Under the pieces are notes generated by a model. It made no database searches. It was not told the DNA's origin and saw nothing but the letters and a program-made list of their open reading frames with translations. A stretch of DNA of 64,000 nt from Phialocephala subalpina. Its lineage: Eukaryota; Ascomycota; Leotiomycetes; Helotiales; Mollisiaceae. The stretch spans positions 976,461 to 1,040,460 of the forward strand of contig FJOG01000016.1 in the NCBI GenBank assembly GCA_900073065.1, read 5' to 3'. The translations under genes were made by a program, and so were the position numbers. Shown piece after piece: positions 14,694 through 26,174 of the stretch; the stretch's first letter is position 1, and every line of letters starts with the position of its first letter.

Positions 14694-14990
14694 TGTCAGT
14701 TGGTCGTGATAGCCAAATGGCGAGCACGACTGTTCAGAATGGCGAGTCGGCCCGGAATCGACTTCGATTATTTGCTTGTAGCGTTATGGGTCGAATGGGA
14801 ATGCGGAATAGCATACAGGAGAGGCTACGCTCTGATAATTGGGCCATACACTGATAGGAATTCGCAGGGCCTCTCGCGAGGTTCAAGAGCCGGTCACGAT
14901 TCAAACTTACTATCAGAGCCGGAAGGAGTCAGAGAATTCGGCTCGCTGCACGAAATCCCCGTAGACACGGTTGATATTAAGCTCGGATAG
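14694..14990 (+). pseudogene. HET-domain gene, C-terminal part beyond the retrotransposon
   Basis: After the 3' LTR the frame TGT CAG TTG repeats the last host codons before the insertion, then continues VVIAKW and later YLLVALWVEWECGIAYRRGYA. That is the usual tail of fungal HET-family proteins (a hydrophobic 'n.mlvEw.dGiayRrg' segment). The frame ends at TAG 14988-14990. Joining it conceptually to the part ending at 8740 restores continuity of the same protein family, so this is the severed 3' end of the gene. Confidence 0.75.
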
Positions 14991-15311
14991 AATATAAACA
15001 AATAAGAATAAAATAATTAAGTATATTGTAGAAGGGCAATAAACGAGCGCCCAACTGTAGGTCACTTCGTCTCAGCCAGTGAGCTGGACTAATTCGATAA
15101 TCGTCGCGCAGAGTAATCAGCCATACGTAGAATAAGCCTATAAATGGAGTGGGCAAAGATGCTTGATTGTGTTCAAAGAGCGAAGAGCTCCTTATGTACT
15201 GGGGAGCACGTGGCTAGCACAAACCCCCGAAACTACCTAATACAAACAAGGATTTTTGAGAAACTCATATGACCCTGCTACAATATGTACGATTAGAGAG
15301 TGATTATAAGT

Positions 15312-15419
15312 AAAATGCTTCTCTCGTTCCGAAAGAAAGGGTCCCCGTCCGCCTATTGGCTTGACAAGCGAGCCAATAAGCAGACAGCCCTTTTCTTCCT
15401 TTACTTCGACACGCATTTT
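15312..15419. repeat. Imperfect long inverted repeat (~50-nt arms, 9-nt loop)
   Basis: The centre is TATTGGCT, a nine-base spacer, then AGCCAATA. Pairing extends outward through GTC(C/T)GC(C/T)TATTGGCT, the GAAAGAAAGGG-like stretch and AAAATGC at both outer ends, with mismatches that are mostly transitions. It resembles a small foldback or MITE-like element eroded by C-to-T mutation. Confidence 0.55.
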
Positions 15420-16597
15420 GCTCCGCAGGCCTCGCGGGGGCTACAAAGTCTTCGACTTTATTAGCCAGTCTATATTTTAAGTTTTAAGTCAAAAGCTTCT
15501 AATTTGAGGTTGCTAGAGTATCAAAAGAAGTGGTAGGTTTTGAAGAGAAGAGAGCAGCTCGCTCGGCGCGGCCAGCTCCAGAGCCTCATTAATTACTATA
15601 GTACTCCGGGGGGATCCTGGGACCCTCTGCTTAAATCTGCTCGGCGCAATCGATTCAAATAATCATAAAAAGGTTATTTATTAGGGGTGACCCCCTGGGA
15701 CCCCCCTTAAAAGCTGCGCAGCTATAGACTTGTCGAGAGAGTAGGATTTTGGTGTTCCAGCTTCTGGTGGCCTTAGTGTCTCAGGCAGAAACGTACTGAG
15801 GAGGTTTTGCGATCGCGATTTTGCAGTGCGCGACCACTTCTTAATTAATACGCAACAACAGATTAATAGTTTAGCTTAAAACCTGGAATATAAGTATATT
15901 TAATTGAGCTTTAACTTATGTACAAGTTTTAAGCAGTTTATATAAAGGGTTACATTAATTTTTAGAGTATAATTTAATCGCAAGCAAATCAAAGATTTTG
16001 GGAAAATCGATCATTTTGACTTCAACTCTACTTTTCACGTGACCCCCGAAAAACCTCATAATAGTCCTCATGGCGGACGGCCAATGAAAATAATATTAAT
16101 CGAGCGATATAAATAATATAGCTAAGTTAAAATTCTACAAGTATTTAGGGTAAAAGCTGATTTCGTTAGTAATTGTATTTGAAAGTACTCGGGTAAAAAG
16201 CTCATGTGTTCGATACGCCAATATGTACCTTTCAATGCAGCAGAGAATTCCTAATCGCTCTATAAACAAACTTTCTAAATAAAAAGATCTATAATAACCT
16301 TAACTCTTCTACTTAGTAATACGTCAGTTTTGAGGGATTCGAATTACTGGTTGTTAAGTTATTCGCGATCGAATGGAGTCGATTTTTGATGTTCTAGTCA
16401 AAATCGGACATATGAACTTTTTACCCGAGTATGAACTTCTTGTGTTGGGTGGACTAAGAGGGGCAAGTCACAGGTGAGGGCTCGGTCCTACCAAGGCGCC
16501 ACTACGGCTCAGCGGGCCCGTGCGAGCTTAGGGCGGCGACGCTCACCCGCTAGGGATAGGATGTGGTTGGTCGAGCAGCCCCCGATTCTTGCCCCCC

Positions 16598-16678
16598 CAC
16601 CATTTTCAAGAAGGCGGTATGCGGGGTCATCCAATCGGTTCTTTTCTCCTTTATTTCACCCGCATTTTCACCCACCAT
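16598..16678 (+). repeat. Dispersed repeat, copy B (partner at 4431-4509)
   Basis: It aligns with 4431-4509 over about 80 bases in the same orientation, sharing ATGCGGGGTCATC and TATTTCACCCGCATTTT. It is embedded in a GC-rich segment without coding features. Family not recognised. Confidence 0.55.
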
Positions 16679-17998
16679 CCCCAACCTCGATCCTGCGATC
16701 CTGCAACACACAAACGATAGGGTCCCGTCCCAAGGCAACGAAATCTGGGGATTTCATAGGGACGGGAGATATTTCGCGCATACGCCACACACCTTTATCT
16801 CCCTTATCACAAAAGTAAAAGCTTGCATAAATCGATCGAATGAGGACGAGATTTTCTCCGCTCAGGTAAACAAACTTTCATTGCTCGGCAGGACTCAGAT
16901 GTCCAAGCGCGACGGAGCTGAAAAAATGTGAAGATGGCCAAGACCAAGAGCTGGACCTTGTGGAGAGGTTTTTCGGTGATGAGTTACTCGTTCCTCAATA
17001 GCAGCAACCTCTCTCGGGAAATCCAGCCGACGCCACACGTGAGACTCTCGGACGCGGGCCAGAACTTAGTCCACTCTAAACCGTCCACTACTTAACGCAA
17101 TTCATCTCTCCCGAAGAAGCAACGAGCAGAATGACACAAGCCTAATCAATTCAGGGCAGACCAAAACCTTAACCAAGACTTATCGGCCCTGACTCGCCCA
17201 AGTCTGAACGTCATTGGTCCCAGGACCTGAAAAAACAAGCGAGCCTGTAAAAGCGGGGGAGGCTGGAAAGTATGAGACATGAGTGGTCACAAAACCACTC
17301 GCGTGGAGAATCGTTATGTAATTCAGCTCGCGCGACGTCGATCTAAACGTCGAAGGATTCAACACCAACAAATCATTGGCCACCAATACGTGTGGGCTTG
17401 GGTTTGCCTCCAGATGCCGTTACCGAGCATGCACCAGTCGCCCCCCCAGACCCGACAAGATGGGATTGGTGCGAAGGGGGACGGCTTGTTGGGTTGGGGT
17501 AGCGAAGCGTTGAAGCAGGGAGCAGGATGCAGCCGTTGTTAAGATTCTTCTCTTCCACTCTCTGCTCCTTGCGTCTCGTGTTCGAGCACCGGTGCACGAT
17601 TCAGATGTTCATTGCAGAGCGAGGAACGGCTACAGATCACCGAGAGACGAGAGAGCGGACCGAACGCATATCGGATCTGTTGCAATTGCGAACCAAGGGA
17701 CCTCGCACGAGCATCTTCAGGCACAAGAAGAACGAACGACACGAGGACGAGAAGGATTCGAGACGAGGATACCGCGACACCCAACCGGCCCCTATTCTCC
17801 AGACAACAATCCAAACCTGACCCACGGACCCAAATCTCCACACCATCAAGCCTCCCAAATATTGAATTAGCCTTCAGATAGATACCTTTCTAGACGCAAT
17901 TCATACTTTCCCATATCCTGAATACGGTCCCTGATGGCAGCTTGGATTCGGAGACAACCATGACCATAACCCATCCTTACGATTGAAGAAGTAGGAAG

Positions 17999-20777
17999 AT
18001 GTCGTCCTCGGCGATCAATGGGCACCACTCGCGCGGCGAGACGGTCTTCATTGTTACGACTACGACGTTTGTTCTTGCGACTGTGTTTGTGGTTTCTCGA
18101 CTCATTTCTCGGTTTGGGATTCTGCGAAGTAGGACACCGGATGATTATGTTATGATCTTGGCCTGGGTAAGTCCTATATTCTGGGTCGAAAGACATGCGC
18201 TAACAATTGCAGTTCATCGCATTCGGACTTTCATTCTCGATCGATTGGGGCACCTTGAAGGGATTGGGTAGACACGACGCCGATATACCAGAATCATGGC
18301 TCCCTTCTCTGCGAAGCAGCGAATACGCGTTCACGATCCTATATAATCCTTCGTTAATGGCGACCAAGACCTCGATACTGATCTTCTACCTCCGCTTGAC
18401 GAAGAATACGCAGCATATTATGAGGATCGCTTCCTATATCACACTAGCTGTGGTCAATATCGCGGGTGTGGTTTTGACGTTCTTGAATGCTTTTCAATGC
18501 AGTCCTGTGAGCGCTGCGTACGATCCTAAGCAGACGAGCAATAAATGCATCTCGATCACGACGTTATATCTCTGTTCGGCACCGGTAAACATCATTACCG
18601 ACCTAGCGATCTTGGTTCTTCCAATCCCAGTCTTGACTGGTGTGCGATTACCTCAACGACAGAAGACAGTCCTGGTATTCACATTCACGCTTGGTGTGTT
18701 CGTCACGATCGTGGATGTTATTCGGATTTACTACCTCCAGCAAGCAGTGGATAATCAGGTCATGGCTCACCAGCAATTGGGGACTGGGACGGACTTTACT
18801 TGGAATGCTAGTACGGCGTTGATGTGGTCTGCTGTTGAGGTCAATGTTGGGATTATTTGCGCTTGTATTCCCACGTTGAAGCCGCTAGTCAAACGGATCT
18901 TACCTGCGATGATCACGGATCGCACGAGTTCTGGGACTGCGATGGACAAGACGGACTCGGTTTCGTTCCCAGTCCCAGGGGGTTCAAATATCAGCAACCG
19001 GAGTCATCGAATGGATTCGGTCGCAGCGCCGATTCAGGCACTTCCACCTGCTCTAGTTGGCGGCGATCGAGAAGCGGAGATGGATATGATGGACTTTTTG
19101 ACCGTTCCTGGCATGGAACCAGGAACGATGAACCGAACAGCAACTGCGCACACTCAAGCAACTGACAATAGCGTCTATTTCGGATTTGTCAACATGAGAA
19201 GACCGAAAAGCATGCTCAAAACCAAAGGCATGGAATCATTCAAATACTGCACCATGGTCACAATCCTCTTCTTCCTCTGGGGCTTCTCCTACGGCCTCCT
19301 CAACACCCTCAACAATGAAATCGCCAAAATCGCCGGAGAAAGCACAGCGCAAACCCTCGGTCTCAACACAGCCTATTTCGGAGCCTACTTCTTTGGCGCC
19401 CTCGTCATCGGGCAATGGGTCCTCCGCAAATCCGGCTTCAAAGCAACCTTCATAGTCGGTCTCTGCATCTACGGAACCGGCACATTGATGTTTTGGCCCT
19501 CCGCAGTCCTCTCCTCTTTCCCCGGCTTCATAATCTCGAACTTTGTCGTTGGAATGGGTCTCTCTGTTCTCGAAACAGCAGCGAATCCTTTCCTCGCTCT
19601 CTGTGGTCCTAGCTATCATTCCGAATTTCGACTCCTGCTCGCTCAAGGCGTACAAGCCATCGCTTCCCTCCTCTCTCAAATCCTAGCCGAAAAAGTCCTA
19701 TTCAACGGCCTTAATAACAATGGATCTCAAAATATAGGCTTGATAGATGTCCAATGGACATACCTAGCCATCGCACTATTCACAGTTATACTAGCGCTAT
19801 TCTTCTACTACATGCCCCTCCCCGAAGCCACCGATTCCGATCTGCAACAACAATCCGAAGACCTAGGCATCTATCGCGAACGAAAGATATCGATCCCATT
19901 TTCCAGCATCAGATTACCACTTGTGCTTACAAGCTTGCTTCTTGCGGTCGCGGCTCAGTTCCTATATGTTGGTGGACAAGAAGCTATGTCCGTCTGGTTC
20001 GGCGCCCTCCTTAACTCGCTCACCCAACTCCGAGGCGGCGGTCTCACTTTGAGTGTGGATAGCTACACTCTTATCAGCCACGCGGTCTTCGCTTTCGGTC
20101 GTCTATTCTTCGCCTTCCTCTGCCTGATCATCAATCCGCGGGTTCTCCTCCTAGTCAATTTCATAGGCTGTCTCATCTTCGCCTGTCTTACGATGAGTTT
20201 AAGGGTGAACGCGAACTCGATCGCAGGACCAGCAATCGTGTTCTTCTTTTTCGAAGGGCCGATTTTTCCCTTGGTTTATGCGTTGGGATTGAGGGGGTTG
20301 GGGAGTTGGACGAAATGGGGCGCGGGACTTATTACGGGGGCTACGTCTGGGGGTGCGGTGTTTGCTTTTATAATGTTTGCCGTTCAGCGGCTTGATAGAC
20401 GGACTGTTGAATACTCGTATTGTGTCATCGTCGCTATATATGCGTTCGGGATGCTGTATCCGCTGTATTTGAACTTCGTACCGCTGGCTAGACATCAGGT
20501 CGATCCTGCGTATGACTCGGGGTTGCAGATAGGTGAGAGGAGGAGGAGGAGTACGTGGGGAAGTAGTAGCGGCGGGATCAGGTGGACGGGAAGGGGAAGA
20601 GGAAGAAATAGTGGAGAAAGTGAAAGAGACTCCTCCATCCGCCGACTCTCCCGTCGCCTCCCAACAATGTTTGAGATGATCAAATCTCCCAAGACTGAGA
20701 GGGGGAGTCAAGAGGTGGGGTTTGTGGAGCATAGAGAGAGGAGTGGGAGTCCTGAAGGAAGGGAGAGTGCCGAGTAA
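17999..20777 (+). CDS. PTH11-like rhodopsin domain fused to FucP-type MFS sugar transporter
   Basis: Two exons, 17999-18166 and 18213-20777 (intron with GTAAGT donor and GCTAACAAT branch), give 910 residues. Residues ~12-300 form a seven-helix fungal rhodopsin-type domain: RTPDDYVMILAW, then ATKTSILIFYLRL, a conserved-looking Cys pair region (FQCSP.../NKCI), and SAVEVNVGIICACIPTLKPL. A hydrophilic linker follows. Residues ~394-835 form a complete 12-helix transporter of the fucose:H+ symporter (FucP) family: FKYCTMVTILFFLWGFSYGLLNTLNNEI, AYFGAYFFGALVIGQW, then VLETAANPFLALCG in the first half, and LYVGGQEAMSVWFG in the second. The tail is Arg/Ser-rich. The second exon holds both domains in one uninterrupted frame, so the fusion is not made by choice of splice sites. 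I infer a plasma-membrane sensor-transporter; the substrate is unknown. Confidence 0.85.
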
Positions 20778-23700
20778 TTGGGAGGGATATGGGAGGAGTG
20801 AATTTTTTTTTGGAAAGCGATTGAGCGAGCATTGGGGTCGGCGTTTCGAGGCGTCGGGTATCCAAGTCCAGCTTTTGTTTATATTGGGGATGGGCCTGAT
20901 TCGATTGAACACGTGGGAAGGAATCGGAGCCTAGTATGGCTGGAACGGAAGGGCAAAGGACCGGAAAGGAAAAACTGGACTGGACTGGACAGGAGCCTTG
21001 GGTTGGATCTGATGAGTGACCTCGAATGGATGACGATTTTAGTTGGGTATATTTTTTCCAACGTCAATAGTTGGAAGGAGAAGAGCGGTGTATATATCTA
21101 CTTCAGCACGATACCAATGCTTTGACCATTATCAGAAGCCTCGCGGCATATTACATTGTTCACACTATCTTTTCTGCCAAGCTCCGAGAATTTGTCCACG
21201 CGTTACAGCGAGGTCGTTTAAACTTCTTGTCTTCTTAGTGAGTGGTCAAACGAAGTGCATTAGGATCAAGATTGAGAGCATGTGAATGTGGGTATTCATT
21301 CGGCCTTTAACAGAGAGGCCGAGAAGAGACTTATAGACGCTTCGCTTCGAGGTGGACAATTAATGCCTCAGCTTCAGAATCTAGAGATTGTGTCCGAGTT
21401 TATTGGGAGCACTGAATGATGGCTGGAATGAGCAGAATTAGAGAAAGTAAAAGCGATACTTGTGGACATTTTCAAGGCTTCAGTTTCTGTCTTCAGCGAA
21501 GAAAGGGGATGGGAAGTACCCAGGGATTAGACGGGTAAGTTGACGAGAAGATGGCGAATGAGAGGTATTTGCGTTATTCACAGTCTATGCTTATTGTTCG
21601 AGGAAGTTGAGAACAGCTTTGATTTGGGCTGAATTGGTCGCTTCGTCGGCAGTTGGGAGGAGGAGGTAAGCTTTGGATGAGGAAGAAAACTGTTTCAGTG
21701 GGAATGCAGGGGTTTTGCGAAGTTTCGAGTCTGTGCTTTTACTCTCTGAATGGAGGACGGACTTTCTTCCTGTTTTGTTCTTGCTTCATCTGATGTTCAT
21801 TGTTTGATCTTCACTTAGGCGCGAAAGCTTAAATCAGGTGTTGAGGAAAGTGAAGTGGCGAGTGCCGAAGAGAGCCGCTTTCACTTACTGTCCCAATCGA
21901 TGCGAACAAGAGCCTATGAGCATGGCCGGAGAAGCTCTTTCACTTACTATCCAATTTGGACGTGAAAGAGGTTTGGGTGGTTTTCATGGTGTTTTTTTTT
22001 TGGACTCTTGGATGGGGATTACGATTGTAGGATATGGTTCTCCATTCCTAGCGCATATGCTGCAGTTACGAGTAGAAGAGTGACTCTGTGGGCGAGGTTG
22101 TTGTTCAATTTGGCCGTGTCTTCGTCGTTTGTTTGGCTTCGGGGCAACCTACTCTATATGGAAGTGATGTGCCGTGTGTCGACTGGTTCATCTGATACCC
22201 CAGAAGGACATGGCAATCCTTCGGGATGGGCGCGGAAGATCTCGAATGCGTTCGCAACCACCTTCCTATGAGTGGAAAAATATCGGTTGAAACTGATGAG
22301 ATGTTCAGTTGAGGGGAGGGTAAGGGAGGAGTGTTTTCACCATTTGTTTCGAGACGGTGTGTTGCGAGGGCGGATGTGCTGTTTATGCGTTTCTTCATCT
22401 GAATATATCTTTCTCTTTACGTTTGAGCCGGTGCTGCAGAGGAGATAAAGGCTGCTTCAGGCACCGGGTAGACACTGCAGAGCTACTTCAACATTTCATT
22501 CTCGACTTTCAAGCTTCATGGAGAAGCTTTTTCAAGTTGACAGATGTAAGTGCAAATTCAAATATGATTGCGAACGGCAATCATACACCAGCACCTATCT
22601 CGAAAGCTTGAAAGTACACTGCTCACTGCCCCTGACTCGACAAATCGACAAGTGAGATGTCACTCGAACTTTATACTCAGTTCCTACTTATGCCATGACA
22701 GTAGGAAGTCCTACGACTTATAACATGTCCGCCCTGTCCACCAACAAAGCACGATTTCCTCCATAGCCTCAAGCGACGTAGGTAGTCACCGACCCGGCTT
22801 GGCCCCCAACAAACAAGGAGATCATTGGAGAAACCTTATTTTCACATCCCAATCGTTCCAGCGGTACCTCAGGTGTCACAAATGGTGTTTCGGGGTTGCG
22901 ATTTAAGGTTTTCTCTAGTCTGTGCAGGGGTGAAAGCCCTCAACCTCACGAATCGCATGGGTAGTGGCACTCGAAACGGAAAATCGAAGCTTAATCCGAT
23001 TTGTGGGGAGCCAGTGTGCAATGACGACAGAAAATGTCCGAAATGATTGAAAACATCTCTTTGGTCGAATGGACGAGTACACGAAGTGCTCAGTTTATTT
23101 GCGCTTTGAGTCCAATAGTCTTGGACTCGAGGAAGTGATTTTCAAATCAAGACTTCTCAGTCGTGAATCTTGTTCGTATCAAACATTCGGGGACCTGCAT
23201 TAGCCCTCCCTCCAAATTCTGTATCCGTCCTCTTAATTCTGCACCCACCAACCGCCTCTTTCCCCCTCGAACCTAATTGATCGAAAGCCTCGCATGGGTG
23301 TCTCAGTTCACTGCCCACTGCACGAAAGTTCATCACTCCCCAATCCCGAGAAGTATGCCTTTGCCGAAAGTATCCTAGCTTTCTCCGCCCCATCATCCAG
23401 TCGAGTCTAATTTGTTCATCTGTATGTGGACAACATTGGATGTTGAATGCCAAGCAGGAATAAAGTTATCTTCGAACCAGAACCCTCACCGAGACCGTCT
23501 CAACGAGGGGAGCTTTATCCTTCTCATGCACCATTCCCCAGGACACATACATACGCTTTCTTGGTGAAAAGGCTTGTACTTAATATCGTTATCCCGTCTT
23601 GTTAGTTGGTATATACTCGTAGTCTTTGCGAATAGTTCCTGTCAGCGTCACGTTACGAGTTTGATCCCTTCTCACGCAGATTGGTTTGGTTGAGCCAGCC

Positions 23701-23790
23701 AGATCCACTCTTTCCATCTCTTTCTATTCTTTCATTCGATCTCGACTTGGACCTTGTATATACTATCCCTCAACCTAAGAAGTCGTCAAG
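20778..23790. other. Large intergenic region, no gene recognised
   Basis: Three kilobases without a recognisable gene on either strand. A short ACTGG microsatellite lies near 20975-20995. A short duplicated block (CTTTCACTTACT then TCCAAT) occurs at about 21880 and 21936. The last ~200 bases contain TATATAC motifs (around 23610 and 23756) upstream of the secreted-protein gene. The remaining open frames are short and without family features. Confidence 0.4.
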
Positions 23791-24624
23791 ATGCAGTACT
23801 CATCCACACTCCTTCTCCTTCTTGGAGCTTTCACCTCCGTCTCCCTCGCCGCCCCTGCAATCATCGTCATCGAAGATGCATCTACACCTACTACTCCAGA
23901 TGCCGCATCTCCAGCTGAACCAGCCGCCTCCGCTACATCCACAAAACCAGCCGCTGGCTCTAGTGCCGGTTCGTCTCCTCCCTCTCCTCCTTCCCCCTTC
24001 CACCAATCTAACACCAGCACAGGAACCGGTTCAACAGGAGCCTGCAGCTCCGCGGTAATGGCTCTCGCCCAAGGAATCCAATCCAATATCGACGACCAAA
24101 ACAACGAACTCACCACCGTCACCGCACTCGGCAACGTCCTCGCCCAAAACCCGGTCGACGCAACCCTCTACTCCGCAACCCAATCCTCTCTCCTCGGCTT
24201 CGTAACAAAAGGAATCACGATCCGAGAAAATAACCAGAAGATTGCGCCGCAGGGGAATCCGGCGTTGCCAGGACTGGCGACTGTTGCGATGGCGCAGATG
24301 ACAGAGTTGAATTTGACGATGAGGTAAGTCCTGATACTTAGGATGGGAAATGAAAGATGTGCTGATAAGTTGGATAGTTTAGCGGTTCCGGCGAGTGGAC
24401 AGATTGATGTTGCGGGTTCGAATACGACGGTCGAAGCATTGAAAGGAGATTTCAAGGGAGGAATCGTGCAGAATATGAAGAATCTTGCGGCTGCGATGAC
24501 TAATTGTACAGCTCCTGCTGCGGCGGGAGGTGCGGGGACGAAGGCTACACCCTCTCCTTCTTCGACGGTTAATGCGAGTAAGGAGGCGGCTAGGTTAGCG
24601 AGGGGTGTGTTTAAGCGTTTGTAG
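23791..24624 (+). CDS. Small secreted protein of unknown function
   Basis: Two exons, 23791-24323 and 24378-24624 (GTAAGT donor, TAG acceptor), encode 259 residues. The N-terminus is a clear secretion signal (MQYSSTLLLLLGAFTSVSLA). It is followed by a Pro/Ser/Thr/Ala-rich segment (residues ~25-90) likely to be O-glycosylated. A helical-looking domain of ~130 residues is then bounded by two cysteines (GACSSAV near residue 88 and MTNC near 225) that could form a disulfide. The C-terminus is Ala/Ser-rich with basic residues and lacks a GPI signal. Its general pattern recalls fungal cell-surface or hydrophobic-surface-binding proteins, but I cannot assign a family. It lies tail-to-tail with a secreted carbonic anhydrase gene. 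Confidence 0.75.
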
Positions 24625-25102
24625 ATTAGAGAAGGATGAGAGAGAGGGGAGGGGTGGTGCTGTGCACCGCTGCTTCGCTGACGAGGAGGGTTTGTATATA
24701 TCAAGGTGCATAGCTACTATGAGCGCATCTTTAACGGCCGAAGTTTTTAATTTGAAATGTCGAATGTAAGATATGTGTTCTGCTTGTGGACTGTGACGTT
24801 GACGGAAAATAAGGTTTGCACGTTGTCTATATTAAGGATCGGTGATTAGGTCTGAAGCCGCTGTGTTTTAGGGTCAAGTTGAAGTCACTTCACGTCTCAA
24901 CACTTGATGTCAATGATGTGTGGCACACGGAAAGGAAGTATGAAGAGGTATGATGGCTCGATTTTAACTCGATTAAATCATGATCTTCAACTGACAAATC
25001 GTAGAACCCATTTTCAAGAAGTTTATTCCCTCACTTATTCCAACCAAATCTCCTAAACTGATATTAATACTAATGACCACACACCAATAAACGGACATTC
25101 AT
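24625..25102. other. Intergenic region between convergent genes
   Basis: About 480 bases separating the 3' ends of the secreted-protein gene (plus strand) and the carbonic anhydrase gene (minus strand). AT-rich; nothing else is seen. Confidence 0.5.
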
Positions 25103-26052
25103 TTACACACTCAGAGCCTGGGCGATAATCTTCTGCACCCCCCTCGAGCTGAATCCACTCACCCCCTTAAGTTTACTCATTTGACGTTTCGACAGACCCA
25201 TTGGCGTCCCACTAACCCACCACCTCAACCCCTCCGTACAAGCCGGCGTCGTCAAACTGCCTTTATAAGTCCAATAACTCTCCAAATTCCCCGCCTCACA
25301 CAACGCCAACCCCATATATACCTCATCCAACTCCACATGAGACTCTGAAGTCGTGCTTGGGACTGACCCCAAGAATTGTTCGAAGAAAGGAGAGGAGATC
25401 GAGGATGCGGTGAGAGGGATACCGATTACGCCGGCGACAGTGCCGGAGGAGGTGCCGTGGACGAGGTGCAGTTCGGCGGGGTAGGAGGTCCCGGAGATTT
25501 CGTGCTCTGAGGGCGTATGTGTGTGCTGTGAGTTGTTAGTCTTGTTCAATTGAAGAGGTGGGAGGAGGGAGGTGGAGGGAAGACGTACCCATGCGATTAG
25601 GTAGTAAGTAGTACCGTCGGCTGTGAAAGAAGGGTTTCCGCTGTAATCTTTGCCGTTTGTTTCGTTGAGAGCGAAAGATGGGCCGTAGCCCCAGTTTGTG
25701 AGTTCACCGGCGACGGTGGCGGAGTATTTGAAGGTGGGAGCGTGGGTGTTGGAGAAGTTGTTAGCGGGAAGGTCGATAGGGGACTGCATGGTGCCGGATG
25801 AACAGATGGCGTATTCTGAGGTTGTTAGTATGAGGACAAATGTTTGGAGTAAAGGAAGAGAGGGAAAGGAGAATAAGTCTAGTGAACTAGGGAGAACTTA
25901 CCAGGCTTGATGGATCCCCAAGACGAAGGGTCGGTGTAGTTCCAGTCTTTGGCACCAGTTGCTCGAGAAACGAGGGAGCGTGATGATCGAGTGTGGTCTG
26001 GACAGGCCAGTACAGCAGGAGCTAAAGCTAAGAGAGAAATTGACCAAAACAT
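25103..26052 (-). CDS. Secreted alpha-carbonic anhydrase
   Basis: Interconverts CO2 and bicarbonate, here outside the cell or in the secretory route. Three exons on the minus strand, 26052-25902, 25815-25589 and 25525-25103, give 266 residues. The first exon carries a signal peptide (MFWSISLLALAPAVLA). The domain starts with WNYTDPSSWGSIKP, then CSSGTMQSPIDL, the typical first cysteine and QSPI motif. Zinc ligands are His127 and His129 in WHTHTPSEH and His146 in AELHLVH; the first of these lies exactly at the exon 2/3 junction. The GSLTTPACTEGLRWWV motif, which carries the catalytic-threonine region and second cysteine, is present. Length is normal for fungal alpha-type enzymes. All key residues are present, so it should be active. 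Confidence 0.92.
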
Positions 26053-26166
26053 GGTGAAGTATAAGAGTAAAAACGGAGTATTGTGAAGAAGTGATTAGAA
26101 AGTGATTGGAAGCTGTAAAGAGAATGTTTTTAGATGATAATCCATCAAGGTAAGAAGGACGAAGGT

Positions 26167-26174
26167 ACTTATAC
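26167..26174 (-). promoter_or_regulatory. TATA-like box upstream of carbonic anhydrase gene
   Basis: Minus-strand GTATAAGT lies ~115 bases upstream of the start codon at 26052, a plausible distance for a fungal core promoter with a short leader. Confidence 0.35.

Larger units (their letters stand above)
14991..17998. other. Gene-free, AT-rich repeat graveyard and upstream region
   Basis: No intact gene is seen in 3 kb. Positions 15000-16450 alternate GC-rich islands with AT-rich runs, and contain an inverted repeat (15312-15419) and two related blocks with CCTGGGACCC (around 15615 and 15695). Positions 16450-16700 are GC-rich and include a dispersed repeat. From about 17000 the composition returns to that of ordinary fungal intergenic DNA, and the last few hundred bases are probably the promoter and leader of the gene at 17999. 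Confidence 0.45.

Noticed and set aside
15301..15320. String GTGATTATAAGTA shared with the integrase region of the copia element (around 11418)
   Set aside because: Only ~13 bases match and the surrounding frame does not continue as integrase. Treated as chance or an unprovable fragment.
17527..17881. Several overlapping open frames just upstream of the rhodopsin-FucP gene
   Set aside because: Arg/Thr/Glu-rich translations in all frames indicate compositional bias. More likely promoter/leader of the gene at 17999.
21838..22271. Overlapping short open frames in the 20.8-23.8 kb gap
   Set aside because: No family resemblance, no splice signals linking them, and codon use unlike the neighbouring genes.
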